Below are positions 33,421-43,031 of a stretch of 64,000 nucleotides of DNA, in pieces (the stretch's first letter is position 1; every line of letters starts with the position of its first letter). The stretch lies in contig NZ_JBBEXE010000002.1 in the NCBI RefSeq assembly GCF_037645805.1, forward strand, positions 124,001-188,000, written 5' to 3'. Source of the stretch: Leptobacterium_A meishanense (GTDB taxonomy: Bacteria; Bacteroidota; Bacteroidia; Flavobacteriales; Flavobacteriaceae). The position numbers and the translations under genes are program-made. The notes beneath the pieces were generated by a model. It was not told the origin of the DNA, did no database searches, and was given only the letters and a program-made list of their open reading frames with translations.

Positions 33421-34776
33421 TTAATATCCTGGATTTTGATCCAGATTTGGGTTTGCATCCCTTTCCCGTTGCGGTACAGGCAATACTAGTGCATCGCTGG
33501 TAGGAGGTAAAGCCCCTACATTTTCCCCTAGGCGTTTGATATCGTGAAGCGCGAAACCTTCAAAAGACAGCTCCCGTCTTCTTTCATCAATAATATCCTG
33601 TAGTACTACAGTTCCTAATGCAGTTGCTCCGGATCGGTTTCTTAATGTATTTACGTCTGCCAATGGAGTCGCACCAATGTTTGTTCCCAGCCTAAAATTA
33701 CTTTCGGCACGTATTAAATACATTTCAGCGAGGCGTAAATGTGGTATATTGGCAAATTGAGATATCCATTTTGTAGTTGCAGTTCCACCCGGTACATAGA
33801 AAAATGAAGCTCTTTCATCATTGTTTGGGTCATCATAGATACTAAAATGAGAAGCATTAATAGCCACATCTGGATTTCCAATTCTTCCACCAAAACCGTT
33901 TCCTGCCCAAAACGTATTCATATTATTGGTGCCATCCTGAGAGGTAATTTGCCAGGCAAAAAGATCTTCAACAGAATCTGAATCATTATTAAACGCACCT
34001 GCAAAACTTCCTGCAAGTGTATGCCCGCTATTTTGAATTACATTATTAGCGGCATCTCTCGCATTGGCATAATCACCCATTTGTAAATAAACTCTGGCCA
34101 GCAAAGCCTCTGCTGAGAAACTATCGGCGAACTCTGCATTACTTGAGGGCAATAAATTCATAGCATCCGTTAAATCGCTAATAACTTGTGCATAAATTTC
34201 TTCTACCGTGTTCCTTGAAGGGAAGGTTATCTGAGAAGCATCAGTTACTGCTTCTAATACTAATGGTACTGCTAACTGATTGTTTTGTTGGCCTGGAACA
34301 TAGTTTTGACCAAATAAGCGAGCAAGATCAAAATATGTTAAACCTCTTAAAAACTTAGCTTCCCCTTCAACACGGTCGCTTTCAGATGGGTCTTCAAATA
34401 CATTCAAACTGGCCAATACAATATTAGCTTGATTGATGATCTCATATCCCCCTGTCCAATAAGATGCAACAAAGGTATTGTTTACTGTAATAGCTTTAAA
34501 ATTCATTTCAAAGGGTTGGGCAAAAGTCCCTCTCCATGCTAAATCACCACTATTGGCTAATAATTCTGAAGCCAAATTGATGCGCCCTCCATAATTAGTA
34601 GTTTGTCCTGCTTCATCATATGTCCCTATGAGTATTCTCTGAACATTTTCAGGCGTTGAAGTAGCTACGTCTGGAGATAAGCTCTGTTCAGGCTCTATAT
34701 CCAAATTATCTGCACACCCTATAAGTAATAATGTGGCAAATAGAAAAAAGGATGAATATCTATATATTGTTTTCAT
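33421..34776 (-). CDS. SusD/RagB-family nutrient-binding lipoprotein
   Basis: The product has 451 residues with a lipoprotein signal (FATLLLIGCADN near residue 21). It has the TPR-like helices and Trp/Asn-rich loops of the family, the middle phrase YFDLARLFG and the C-terminal DIIDERRRELSFEGFALHDIK. It caps a SusC porin at the cell surface and binds the oligomer to be imported. It follows its susC partner by 12 bp. No glycoside hydrolase, peptidase, or sigma/anti-sigma pair is adjacent, so the substrate cannot be inferred. Confidence 0.94.
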   Translation of the reverse strand: MKTIYRYSSFFLFATLLLIGCADNLDIEPEQSLSPDVATSTPENVQRILIGTYDEAGQTTNYGGRINLASELLANSGDLAWRGTFAQPFEMNFKAITVNNTFVASYWTGGYEIINQANIVLASLNVFEDPSESDRVEGEAKFLRGLTYFDLARLFGQNYVPGQQNNQLAVPLVLEAVTDASQITFPSRNTVEEIYAQVISDLTDAMNLLPSSNAEFADSFSAEALLARVYLQMGDYANARDAANNVIQNSGHTLAGSFAGAFNNDSDSVEDLFAWQITSQDGTNNMNTFWAGNGFGGRIGNPDVAINASHFSIYDDPNNDERASFFYVPGGTATTKWISQFANIPHLRLAEMYLIRAESNFRLGTNIGATPLADVNTLRNRSGATALGTVVLQDIIDERRRELSFEGFALHDIKRLGENVGALPPTSDALVLPVPQRERDANPNLDQNPGY

Positions 34777-34788
34777 AATTTATGTTTT

Positions 34789-37700
34789 TTATAAGTCAAT
34801 TGTAACTCCAAATGTATATGTTTTTGCTGCAGGCGCTGAATAAAAGTCAATACCAGATGCAATGGAGGCATTTCCATTGAAATCTGCGGTAGATTCAGGG
34901 TCATAGCCATCATAATCTGTAATAGTCAATAGGTTAAATCCTGTAAAGTATACACGTAACTTCTCTATGAAGAATTTTTGTGTAAGGTCACTCGGTAGTG
35001 TATAGCCTAGCGTCAGATTTCGTAATCGTATAAAGTCAGATTCTTGTAAATACCGGGTACTCTGTTGTGTCCCGTTTGCTCCAAATAAACGCAATTGGGG
35101 TACATTGGTGATGTCACCCGGGTTTTGCCATCTGTTGAGTTGATCTTTCGATTGGTTGTCAAAAAAGTCTCCACTAGCAGATTGGAATCTTCCTCCTCCA
35201 TTGTATATGGAAGCCCCCCATTCGCCTTGGAACGTAAATGAGAGATCAAAATTCTTATAATTAATGGTATTGGTAAGGCCTGCTGTTAAATCAGGGAATG
35301 GGCTTCCTGTAATAACCCGCTCGGCTTCACTAAAATTATTAGTGGTGGAACGATCTCGTGTGCCATCAGGATTTAATGTGTTTCTTACAAATAAAGCATC
35401 TCCGTTATCAGGGTCCGCGCCGGCAAACTCTACTAAGAAGAATGAAGAAATACTCTCTCCTTCTCTTACAAGGTTCTGCCCTACAATAACATCGCCCCCT
35501 GGTAAGTCTTTAATTTCATTGTCAAGGGTTGCGATATTAAATGAAGTACTCCAACTAAAATCATCTTTTACAATGTTCCTTGTATTAAGGACAAATTCAA
35601 AACCTTTGTTTTCTAACTCTCCTACATTTCTTGTGATAGTAGTGAAACCAGAAGTTCCGGGGACAGGTTCGTTTAGAATTAAATCTTTAGTGGTTTTAAC
35701 GAAGTAATCGATCTCTCCGGAAATACGATTATCGAAAAGGCCATAATCAATACCAATATCATATTGTGTGGTTCTTTCCCATTGTATACTGGGATCGCCA
35801 AGCTGAACAGGGGCTAGACCAGAACGTTGGTTATATGAAGATCCTTGGAATAAACTTAAGCTAGCAAAGTTCCCAATACCCGCATTACCTGTGACACCCC
35901 AACTACCTCTTAACTTTAAAGAAGAGATTAAGGCAGACTCTTTAAGGAAATCTTCCTCAGAAAGTATCCATCCCACAGAACCGGCAGGGAACCATCCATA
36001 TCTATTATCTTCACCAAACCTTGAAGAGCCATCATAACGGATACTTCCTTTGAACAAATATTTATTGTTTATGACTAAGGAGGCCCGACCAAAATAGGAA
36101 AGGAAATTAAAAGCTGTCCTGTTAGAGCCACCATCTACAATTTCTGCAGCACTGTCAACAGTTTGTAAATTGTCTGATGGAAATCCTTGACCTTGAACAA
36201 ATTGATTTCTTCTGTTGGTTTCTTCAAAACTCATCCCTCCGGTAAATTCAAAGTCGTAAATATCATTAAACACTTTATTATAAGTGAAATAGTTGTTCAA
36301 ATTATACCTTTCTGTAGTAGTTGAATTGGCTGTTCCGAACCCTCCTACGGATGCAGATTCTGTTAAACTACCATTAAAACGTTCTGCTACTTGTGTGCTG
36401 TAATCGTATCCAAATTCTGATCGGAAACTTAATTCAGGGGTTATTTGATATTGACCATATACATTTCCTAGTACCCTCCATATATTAGTTTGGAAATTAG
36501 CGTTAAACTCCTCAAACAAGAAGTTATAGTATAGGGTTTGATCGTTTGGAGTAACTCCATCTTCTAAGTAAGCGGGAGATAAAGGTACCTGTGCTATTGC
36601 TTGGATAGGCGTAGCAAAAGCATTATCGTTTGCTAAACGGTCTATTTTACTCTTCGTAATACCCAAGTTAATACCTACATTAAATTTGCTAGATATATTG
36701 TGGTCTACATTAGTTCTAACCGAATACCGCTCTAAAGTGTTACCTCTTGTAATACCATCAGTCTTGTTATAGGCAGTTGATAGAAAAAAACGGGTTTTTT
36801 CACTTCCACCAGAAACAGCTACAGAGTAATCCTCTACAGAACCATCTACCAAGGCTATATCTTGCCAATCGGTATCTACTTCTCCATTTCTCCAATCAGT
36901 TCCTCCGGCAAAGAAATCATAAGTACCGTCCAATGCTCCCGCAGGAAATCCAGAATTCGTAGCAGCTTCATTAAAAACTTCTACATACTCGGCAGCATTT
37001 AGCCAATCTCTTTTGTTAGTGGCAGTACTCCATCCGTAAGAAGAGTTTACAGTAACCTTTGTTTTTCCCTGTTTACCTTTTTTAGTGGTAATAAGCACCA
37101 CACCATTAGATCCCCGTGCCCCATAGATTGCTGCAGAAGAAGCATCTTTTAGTATTTGTATAGATTCAATATCATTGGGATTGATAGATACCAATGGGTT
37201 TATAGGAGAACCATTAATGGATTCATCACTGTTATTAACAGGAACACCATCTACGACATATAGTGGTTCTTGCGAAGACGAAATGGTAGAAGTACCTCTA
37301 ACACGTACTTTAATACCACCTTCCACTTTACCATTAATTTGTGTGATTCGAACCCCGGCAGCTTTACCAGTCAAGGCACTTTGTAAACTAGGTGTTGGAA
37401 TATTGTTGATTTGTTCCGAATTTAGTGATACAATATTATCAGTCACATTTCTTTTTGATTGTGTACCGTAACCGATAACTACAACCTCTTCAAGAAGCGA
37501 TGCGTCCTCTTCCATCTGAACATTGATAGTAGAACTACTTCCTACAAGTTGTTCTACTGTCTTTTGGCCTAAATAAGTAAAGACTAATGTTTGACCTTCA
37601 GATGCTGTAATGGAATAGTTGCCATCAAAATCTGATTGAGTTCCATTAGAAGTCTCTTTCACAAGAATATTCACTCCCGGGAGTGGAATACCCTCTTGAT

Positions 37701-37794
37701 CAGTAACTTTACCCGTAATGGTTTTTTGTTGTGCATATGTTAATGCAACTCCAAAAACCATCATAACTAGAAAAAAGTAATTTTTTAATTTCAT
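34789..37794 (-). CDS. SusC/RagA-family TonB-dependent outer-membrane transporter
   Basis: The product has 1001 residues from ATG 37794, chosen because MKLKNYFFLVMMVFGVALTYAQ is a normal signal peptide; an upstream ATG adds 23 residues. An N-terminal carboxypeptidase-like domain (TITGKVTDQEGIPLPGVNIL) leads to a plug (EEVVVIGYGTQSKRNVT) and a 22-strand barrel ending in TYTFGVTIDL. The SusC motif GASSAAIYGARGSNGVVLIT-type text is present (DASSAAIYGARGSNGVVLIT). It imports large substrates with its SusD partner. No STN domain is seen. Confidence 0.95.
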   Translation of the reverse strand: MKLKNYFFLVMMVFGVALTYAQQKTITGKVTDQEGIPLPGVNILVKETSNGTQSDFDGNYSITASEGQTLVFTYLGQKTVEQLVGSSSTINVQMEEDASLLEEVVVIGYGTQSKRNVTDNIVSLNSEQINNIPTPSLQSALTGKAAGVRITQINGKVEGGIKVRVRGTSTISSSQEPLYVVDGVPVNNSDESINGSPINPLVSINPNDIESIQILKDASSAAIYGARGSNGVVLITTKKGKQGKTKVTVNSSYGWSTATNKRDWLNAAEYVEVFNEAATNSGFPAGALDGTYDFFAGGTDWRNGEVDTDWQDIALVDGSVEDYSVAVSGGSEKTRFFLSTAYNKTDGITRGNTLERYSVRTNVDHNISSKFNVGINLGITKSKIDRLANDNAFATPIQAIAQVPLSPAYLEDGVTPNDQTLYYNFLFEEFNANFQTNIWRVLGNVYGQYQITPELSFRSEFGYDYSTQVAERFNGSLTESASVGGFGTANSTTTERYNLNNYFTYNKVFNDIYDFEFTGGMSFEETNRRNQFVQGQGFPSDNLQTVDSAAEIVDGGSNRTAFNFLSYFGRASLVINNKYLFKGSIRYDGSSRFGEDNRYGWFPAGSVGWILSEEDFLKESALISSLKLRGSWGVTGNAGIGNFASLSLFQGSSYNQRSGLAPVQLGDPSIQWERTTQYDIGIDYGLFDNRISGEIDYFVKTTKDLILNEPVPGTSGFTTITRNVGELENKGFEFVLNTRNIVKDDFSWSTSFNIATLDNEIKDLPGGDVIVGQNLVREGESISSFFLVEFAGADPDNGDALFVRNTLNPDGTRDRSTTNNFSEAERVITGSPFPDLTAGLTNTINYKNFDLSFTFQGEWGASIYNGGGRFQSASGDFFDNQSKDQLNRWQNPGDITNVPQLRLFGANGTQQSTRYLQESDFIRLRNLTLGYTLPSDLTQKFFIEKLRVYFTGFNLLTITDYDGYDPESTADFNGNASIASGIDFYSAPAAKTYTFGVTIDL

Positions 37795-38036
37795 GTTAAC
37801 TAAAGTTTTTATTTGTGTTATATATAATGGCGAATTTAAGATTTTTTTTATTTCTATAAACAATTAAAGATAGGATTAACGTAATATTTTGTAGAATTAA
37901 TAGAGTAAAGTATATTTATATGTAAAAACCATATATAAATTAATGTTTTTTTGTTTTATCATAAGCATTAATTATAACAAAAAGAAATTAGTTAATAGAA
38001 TTTAATGATCTAAATGTTATAAATAATAAATATTCA

Positions 38037-38044
38037 TATATTTG
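38037..38044 (+). promoter_or_regulatory. -7 box before the small secreted protein gene
   Basis: TATATTTG is an exact TAnnTTTG match. A transcript starting about seven bases later would begin at or beyond an ATG at 38050, so it argues for the downstream ATG at 38074 as the true start. The AT-rich gap 37795-38073 between the divergent susC and this gene holds no other gene. Confidence 0.65.
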
Positions 38045-38073
38045 AACAAATGAATTTAAACTACAAAATACTG

Positions 38074-38574
38074 ATGAAAAAAATAATAGTATTACTTATG
38101 GTAACAGTAGGGGCAACTACCTATGCACAAAATACCAATTGTAAATGTTGCACAGAAAACCATAAAGCATTTGATTTTTGGATAGGTGACTGGGAAGCTT
38201 TTACACCTAACGGCAAATTAGCGGGGACTAATTTAATAGACAAGATACAAGAAGAGTGTATTCTAAGAGAGAATTGGGTAGCCGGAAAATATACTGGTAC
38301 CAGTTACAACTTTTATAATGCACAATATGACCGTTGGGAACAGATTTGGATTGACAATCAAGGAGGAAGCCTTCATCTAAAAGGGGGATTGGTAGGAAAT
38401 GAAATGGTGCTTCAAGGTGACCCGATTACACAACCTGATGGTTCAATAGTTATTAACCGAATTACCTGGACACCAAATGAAGATGGTAGTGTAAGGCAAC
38501 ACTGGGAAGTTTCTTCTGACGGCAAGGAATGGAAAACAGGGTTTGACGGTTTATACAAAAAGAAAGCACAGTAA
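38074..38574 (+). CDS. small secreted DUF1579-like protein
   Basis: The product has 166 residues from ATG 38074, giving the signal peptide MKKIIVLLMVTVGATTYAQ. The mature part has a CKCC cluster and then a beta-rich domain with the phrases AFDFWIGDWEAF, NFYNAQYDRWEQIWIDNQ and HWEVSSDGKEWKTGFDGLY, which resemble DUF1579-type lipocalin-like proteins. Such proteins may bind small molecules outside the membrane. A good terminator follows. Confidence 0.7.
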   Translation: MKKIIVLLMVTVGATTYAQNTNCKCCTENHKAFDFWIGDWEAFTPNGKLAGTNLIDKIQEECILRENWVAGKYTGTSYNFYNAQYDRWEQIWIDNQGGSLHLKGGLVGNEMVLQGDPITQPDGSIVINRITWTPNEDGSVRQHWEVSSDGKEWKTGFDGLYKKKAQ

Positions 38575-38594
38575 ATAATATCCTTCAAAAGGAT

Positions 38595-38627
38595 AAAAAC
38601 CTGATATCTTTATGTCAGGTTTTTTTA
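38595..38627. terminator. bidirectional terminator
   Basis: AAAAACCTGA pairs with TCAGGTTTTT across a ten-base loop and then runs into TTTATTT. On the other strand TTTTTATCC follows the stem. It separates the convergent secreted-protein gene and the DUF4197-like gene. Confidence 0.85.
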
Positions 38628-38640
38628 TTTAATAAAGGAA

Positions 38641-39345
38641 TTAATCTTGAAGCGCGAAAACACGTCTTAGTAAATCAGTAGTCCTAGAAGAAACCTTGGT
38701 GCGTATCTGTTTTTCTTCCACAGCAATCATAGTATAAACCCCTTTTAAAGCTTCTTGTGTAATGTAATCCGGTAAATTCGGGTTTACATCCGAAGTTAGG
38801 GGCAAAGAATTATACTTTTGTATAATTCCTGTCCATACCTGTGTAGCGCCTACCTTATCTAATGACTGTTTTATAACCGGGTTAAATTTTGTGTATAAAG
38901 CAGTATTTGTTCGCACCTTCAAATATTGTGTTGCCGCATTATCATTACCCAACAATATATTTTTAGCATCTGAAAACGTAATCCCTTTAACAGCATCCAC
39001 AAAAATAGGGGTCGCTTCTTTCACAGCATCTTCGGCAGCCCTATTCAATACCTTAAGCCCTTCATCAGCTAGGTTTCCTAACCCAATATCTCGCAATGTT
39101 TTATCTACCTTTTGAAGTTCTTGAGGCAATAAAATTTTTACCAGTTTATTTTTGAAAAAACCATCTTTCTGAGTTAGTTTGCTTACTCGTTTATCAATAC
39201 CAAAACTAAGAGCTTGGCGTAACCCCGAAGCTATTTGTTCATTACTCAAACCATTTCCGTTTGGGAATTGATTAACAACCTGTTGTAATTCATTACACGC
39301 ATTCAGTAAAAAAACAAAAACAACTAAGACGAGGGACTTTTTCAT
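38641..39345 (-). CDS. DUF4197-family lipoprotein
   Basis: The product has 234 residues with a lipobox (VFVFLLNAC at residue 17). It matches DUF4197 from memory: ASGLRQALSFGIDKRVSKLT, LRDIGLGNLADEGLKVLNRA, ITFSDAKNILLGNDNAATQY and EALKGVYTMIAVEEKQIRTK. The protein is mostly helical and periplasmic. A TATATTTA box (39364-39371) lies 19 bp before the start. The function of the family is unknown. Confidence 0.85.
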   Translation of the reverse strand: MKKSLVLVVFVFLLNACNELQQVVNQFPNGNGLSNEQIASGLRQALSFGIDKRVSKLTQKDGFFKNKLVKILLPQELQKVDKTLRDIGLGNLADEGLKVLNRAAEDAVKEATPIFVDAVKGITFSDAKNILLGNDNAATQYLKVRTNTALYTKFNPVIKQSLDKVGATQVWTGIIQKYNSLPLTSDVNPNLPDYITQEALKGVYTMIAVEEKQIRTKVSSRTTDLLRRVFALQD

Positions 39346-39483
39346 AAAATTCTTTTAATAGGCTAAATATATGAAAATGCAGTAAAATGTCCGTAAACTT
39401 CAATTTTATATATTTTTAATCAAACCACTATTTTTTTTGAGAATTCCGTAAATTGCGGCCTCCATAAAAGGAGTTTATTGACA

Positions 39484-42400
39484 ATGAAACAAATACCACC
39501 TTATCAGCCCAAAAATAAAATACGGATTGTTACCGCAGCTTCCCTTTTTGATGGACACGATGCAGCCATCAACATTATGCGCCGTATCATTCAATCAACC
39601 GGAGTAGAAGTGATTCATTTAGGGCACGACCGTAGTGTGGAAGAAGTGGTCAACTGCGCTATACAAGAAGATGTTAATGCCATTGCGATGACTTCCTACC
39701 AAGGGGGGCACATAGAGTACTTTAAATATATGTACGACCTGCTCAAAGAGAACAATGCAACACACATTAAAATTTTTGGTGGAGGCGGAGGGACTATTTT
39801 GCCGGAGGAGATCAAAGAGTTGATGGATTATGGTATTGCCCGCATTTATCATCCTGATGATGGTCGAGAAATGGGATTACAAGGTATGATCAATGATTTG
39901 GTTTCAAAATCAGATTTTCCTATCGGAGAAAAAGTAGCAGCTTTCAAAAAGTTGAAAACAACTGATTATGGAACGAGTGCCCGACTTATTTCTGCGGCAG
40001 AAAACTTTCCAGAAGAAAATAAAGAAATACTAAGCCAGCTTCGTCAAAAAGCAAAAGAGGTTAAAATACCTGTACTAGGAATTACAGGAACCGGAGGTTC
40101 AGGGAAATCTAGTTTGGTAGATGAATTGGTACGCCGTTATTTGCTAGACTTTAAAGAGAAAACCATTGCAGTAGTTTCTGTAGACCCTTCCAAAAGAAAA
40201 ACAGGCGGTGCTTTGTTGGGCGACCGTATCCGGATGAACTCCATTAACAACAAGCGTGTGTACATGCGTTCATTGGCAACAAGACAGGCCAATTTAGCCC
40301 TATCTAGGCATGTGGACGATGCCATTTCTATTTTAAAAGTGGCCGGGTATGATCTTATTATCCTGGAAACTTCCGGAATAGGGCAGAGCGATACGGAAAT
40401 CTTAGACCATTCCGATGCGTCGTTGTACGTCATGACCCCGGAATATGGTGCCGCTACACAGCTGGAAAAAATTGACATGCTTGATTTTGCTGATGTGATA
40501 GCCCTTAACAAATTTGATAAGCGAGGTGCCCTTGATGCCCTTCGTGATGTAAAAAAACAATACCAACGCAACCACAACCTGTGGGAAACAAATACTGATG
40601 AAATGCCAGTATTCGGCACCATAGCTTCCCAGTTTAACGATCCGGGGACCAATGCACTGTACCAACATTTGATAAAAACCATTAACGAGAAAGCAAAGGT
40701 GAATTTTGAAAGTAACTTTCAGATTACGGGCGAAATGTCTGAAAAACAGTTCATCATTCCACCTGCCCGGACCCGTTACCTTTCAGAAATTGCTGAAAAC
40801 AACCGCAGCTATGATAATGCAGCTACAGAGCAAGCAGCCGTTGCACAAAAACTCTATGGATTGTATAAAACCATTACTACTGTAGCTGAAATAGATCTAA
40901 AACAAAACGATCTTCTTACTAAATCCGGGGTTGAACAAGAAGAAATTCTTAAAAACCTAAAAGAAAAAGACAAAGAACCTTTTATAAAATTATTAGTTGC
41001 TGAGTTTGACCGGGTCAAAATGAACCTAGACCCTTATAACTGGGAAATCATTTGCTATTGGGAAGAAAAGGTCAACAGGTACAAAGCGCCGGTATATTCC
41101 TTTACCGTTCGCGGAAAAGAAATCAACATAGAAACACACACCGAATCCCTGTCCCACACGCAAATCCCTAAAGTAGCCTTGCCAAAATATCAGGCGTGGG
41201 GAGATGTGTTGCAATGGGTGTTACAGGAAAACGTTCCGGGCGAATTCCCTTATACAGCGGGTATTTATCCATTCAAGAGACAAGGAGAAGACCCCACCCG
41301 TATGTTTGCCGGTGAAGGAGGCCCCGAGCGTACCAACCGGCGTTTCCATTATGTCAGTTTAGGCATGCCGGCAAAGCGCTTATCCACCGCATTTGATTCC
41401 GTAACATTGTATGGTAACGACCCTGGGTATCGCCCCGATATCTATGGGAAAGTAGGAAATTCCGGAGTCTCTATTTGCTGTTTGGACGATGCCAAAAAAC
41501 TGTATTCCGGGTTTGACTTAGCAGACCCAATGACTTCGGTGAGTATGACGATCAACGGGCCAGCACCCATGCTATTGGGCTTTTTTATGAATGCGGCCAT
41601 TGACCAGCAATGCGAAAAATACATCAAAGAACAAGGTCTGGAGAAACAAATAAATGCTAAAATCGAAGCGATTTATAAAGAAAAAGGTGTAAAACGCCCT
41701 ACCTATCAAGGCGAACTTCCCGAAGGGAACAATGGACTAGGGCTCATGCTGCTTGGTGTAACCGGAGATGAAGTACTGCCCAAGGAAGTCTATGAAAAAA
41801 TTAAAGCAAAAACCCTGTCACAAGTACGCGGAACGGTACAGGCTGATATTTTAAAAGAAGACCAGGCGCAGAATACCTGTATTTTTTCTACGGAGTTTGC
41901 GCTCCGTCTCATGGGCGATGTACAGGAATATTTTATCCGGCAAAACATCCGTAACTTTTATTCCGTGTCCATTTCCGGATACCACATTGCAGAAGCAGGA
42001 GCGAACCCCATTTCGCAATTGGCATTCACGCTGGCAAACGGGTTTACCTATGTGGAATATTACTTGAGCAGGGGTATGGACATCAATGCTTTTGGGCCCA
42101 ACCTTTCCTTTTTCTTTTCCAACGGTATTGACCCGGAATATGCGGTGATAGGTCGTGTAGCCCGTAGGCTGTGGGCAAAAGCCATGAAAGAAAAGTACGG
42201 AGCAAACGAACGGGCACAAATGCTCAAATACCACATACAAACCTCCGGAAGGTCGCTGCATGCCCAGGAAATTGATTTTAACGATATCCGCACCACACTC
42301 CAAGCATTGTATGCCATTTATGATAATTGCAATTCGTTGCATACCAATGCCTATGATGAAGCCATTACCACCCCTACCGAAGAGTCGGTGCGCAGGGCGA

Positions 42401-42927
42401 TGGCGATACAATTGATTATCAACAAAGAATTGGGCTTGGCGAAGAACGAAAACCCGATGCAGGGCTCGTTTATCATTGAAGAATTGACTGACCTTGTAGA
42501 AGAGGCCGTGTTGTTGGAGTTTGACCGTATTACCGAACGCGGGGGCGTCCTCGGGGCGATGGAAACCATGTACCAACGCGGAAAAATACAAGAAGAAAGC
42601 TTGTATTACGAAACCTTAAAACATACAGGTGAGTACCCCATCATTGGGGTAAATACTTTTTTGAGTAGTAAGGGCTCTCCGACCATTGTTCCGGCGGAGA
42701 TTATCCGAGCGACGAAAGAAGAAAAGGAAAACCAGATACAAACCTTGGAAAACCTGCAAAAAGGGAATGCTCCGGATGCTGAAAAAGCGTTAAGGTCCAT
42801 TCAGGAAGCCGCTATTCATAACAAAAACATCTTTGAAGAACTGATGGAAGCCACCAAAGTATGTTCGTTAGGGCAAATTACCCATGCGTTGTTTGAAGTA
42901 GGCGGGCAGTACCGGAGAAATATGTAG
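39484..42927 (+). CDS. icmF: fused isobutyryl-CoA mutase (IcmF-type)
   Basis: The product has 1147 residues, the IcmF length. ATG 39484 is preferred over a TTG at 39478 because an AAAAGGAG site (39466-39473) is better spaced. The N-terminal cobalamin domain has SLFDGHDAAIN (about 21-30). A MeaI-type G domain with Walker A GTGGSGKSS near residue 201 follows. The C-terminal mutase core carries TAGIYPFKRQGEDPTRMFAGEGGP-type text (KRQGEDPTRMFAGEGG). It interconverts isobutyryl-CoA and n-butyryl-CoA with B12, with a built-in chaperone GTPase. Confidence 0.94.
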   Translation: MKQIPPYQPKNKIRIVTAASLFDGHDAAINIMRRIIQSTGVEVIHLGHDRSVEEVVNCAIQEDVNAIAMTSYQGGHIEYFKYMYDLLKENNATHIKIFGGGGGTILPEEIKELMDYGIARIYHPDDGREMGLQGMINDLVSKSDFPIGEKVAAFKKLKTTDYGTSARLISAAENFPEENKEILSQLRQKAKEVKIPVLGITGTGGSGKSSLVDELVRRYLLDFKEKTIAVVSVDPSKRKTGGALLGDRIRMNSINNKRVYMRSLATRQANLALSRHVDDAISILKVAGYDLIILETSGIGQSDTEILDHSDASLYVMTPEYGAATQLEKIDMLDFADVIALNKFDKRGALDALRDVKKQYQRNHNLWETNTDEMPVFGTIASQFNDPGTNALYQHLIKTINEKAKVNFESNFQITGEMSEKQFIIPPARTRYLSEIAENNRSYDNAATEQAAVAQKLYGLYKTITTVAEIDLKQNDLLTKSGVEQEEILKNLKEKDKEPFIKLLVAEFDRVKMNLDPYNWEIICYWEEKVNRYKAPVYSFTVRGKEINIETHTESLSHTQIPKVALPKYQAWGDVLQWVLQENVPGEFPYTAGIYPFKRQGEDPTRMFAGEGGPERTNRRFHYVSLGMPAKRLSTAFDSVTLYGNDPGYRPDIYGKVGNSGVSICCLDDAKKLYSGFDLADPMTSVSMTINGPAPMLLGFFMNAAIDQQCEKYIKEQGLEKQINAKIEAIYKEKGVKRPTYQGELPEGNNGLGLMLLGVTGDEVLPKEVYEKIKAKTLSQVRGTVQADILKEDQAQNTCIFSTEFALRLMGDVQEYFIRQNIRNFYSVSISGYHIAEAGANPISQLAFTLANGFTYVEYYLSRGMDINAFGPNLSFFFSNGIDPEYAVIGRVARRLWAKAMKEKYGANERAQMLKYHIQTSGRSLHAQEIDFNDIRTTLQALYAIYDNCNSLHTNAYDEAITTPTEESVRRAMAIQLIINKELGLAKNENPMQGSFIIEELTDLVEEAVLLEFDRITERGGVLGAMETMYQRGKIQEESLYYETLKHTGEYPIIGVNTFLSSKGSPTIVPAEIIRATKEEKENQIQTLENLQKGNAPDAEKALRSIQEAAIHNKNIFEELMEATKVCSLGQITHALFEVGGQYRRNM

Positions 42928-42932
42928 TGAAC

Positions 42933-42960
42933 TGTCATTCCGTGCTTGGCAAGGAATCCA
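42933..42960. repeat. 28-bp REP-like repeat, copy A
   Basis: This 28-mer starts TGTCATTCCGTGCT and ends GGAATCCA, and matches 24 of 28 bases with the copy at 46225. It contains an imperfect dyad around TTCC and GGAA. It follows the icmF stop by five bases and may act as a terminator or REP-type element. Confidence 0.7.
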
Positions 42961-43031
42961 TAAGGGTATGATCAATTTATTTTTTGTTTACTGCTAGTGG
43001 TAGTAAGGGCAATATATAATAGCTCGTACTT

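Noticed and set aside
41851..42591. 246-codon minus-strand frame opposite icmF
   Set aside because: It is fully inside the strongly supported mutase gene and looks like a shadow of its codon use.
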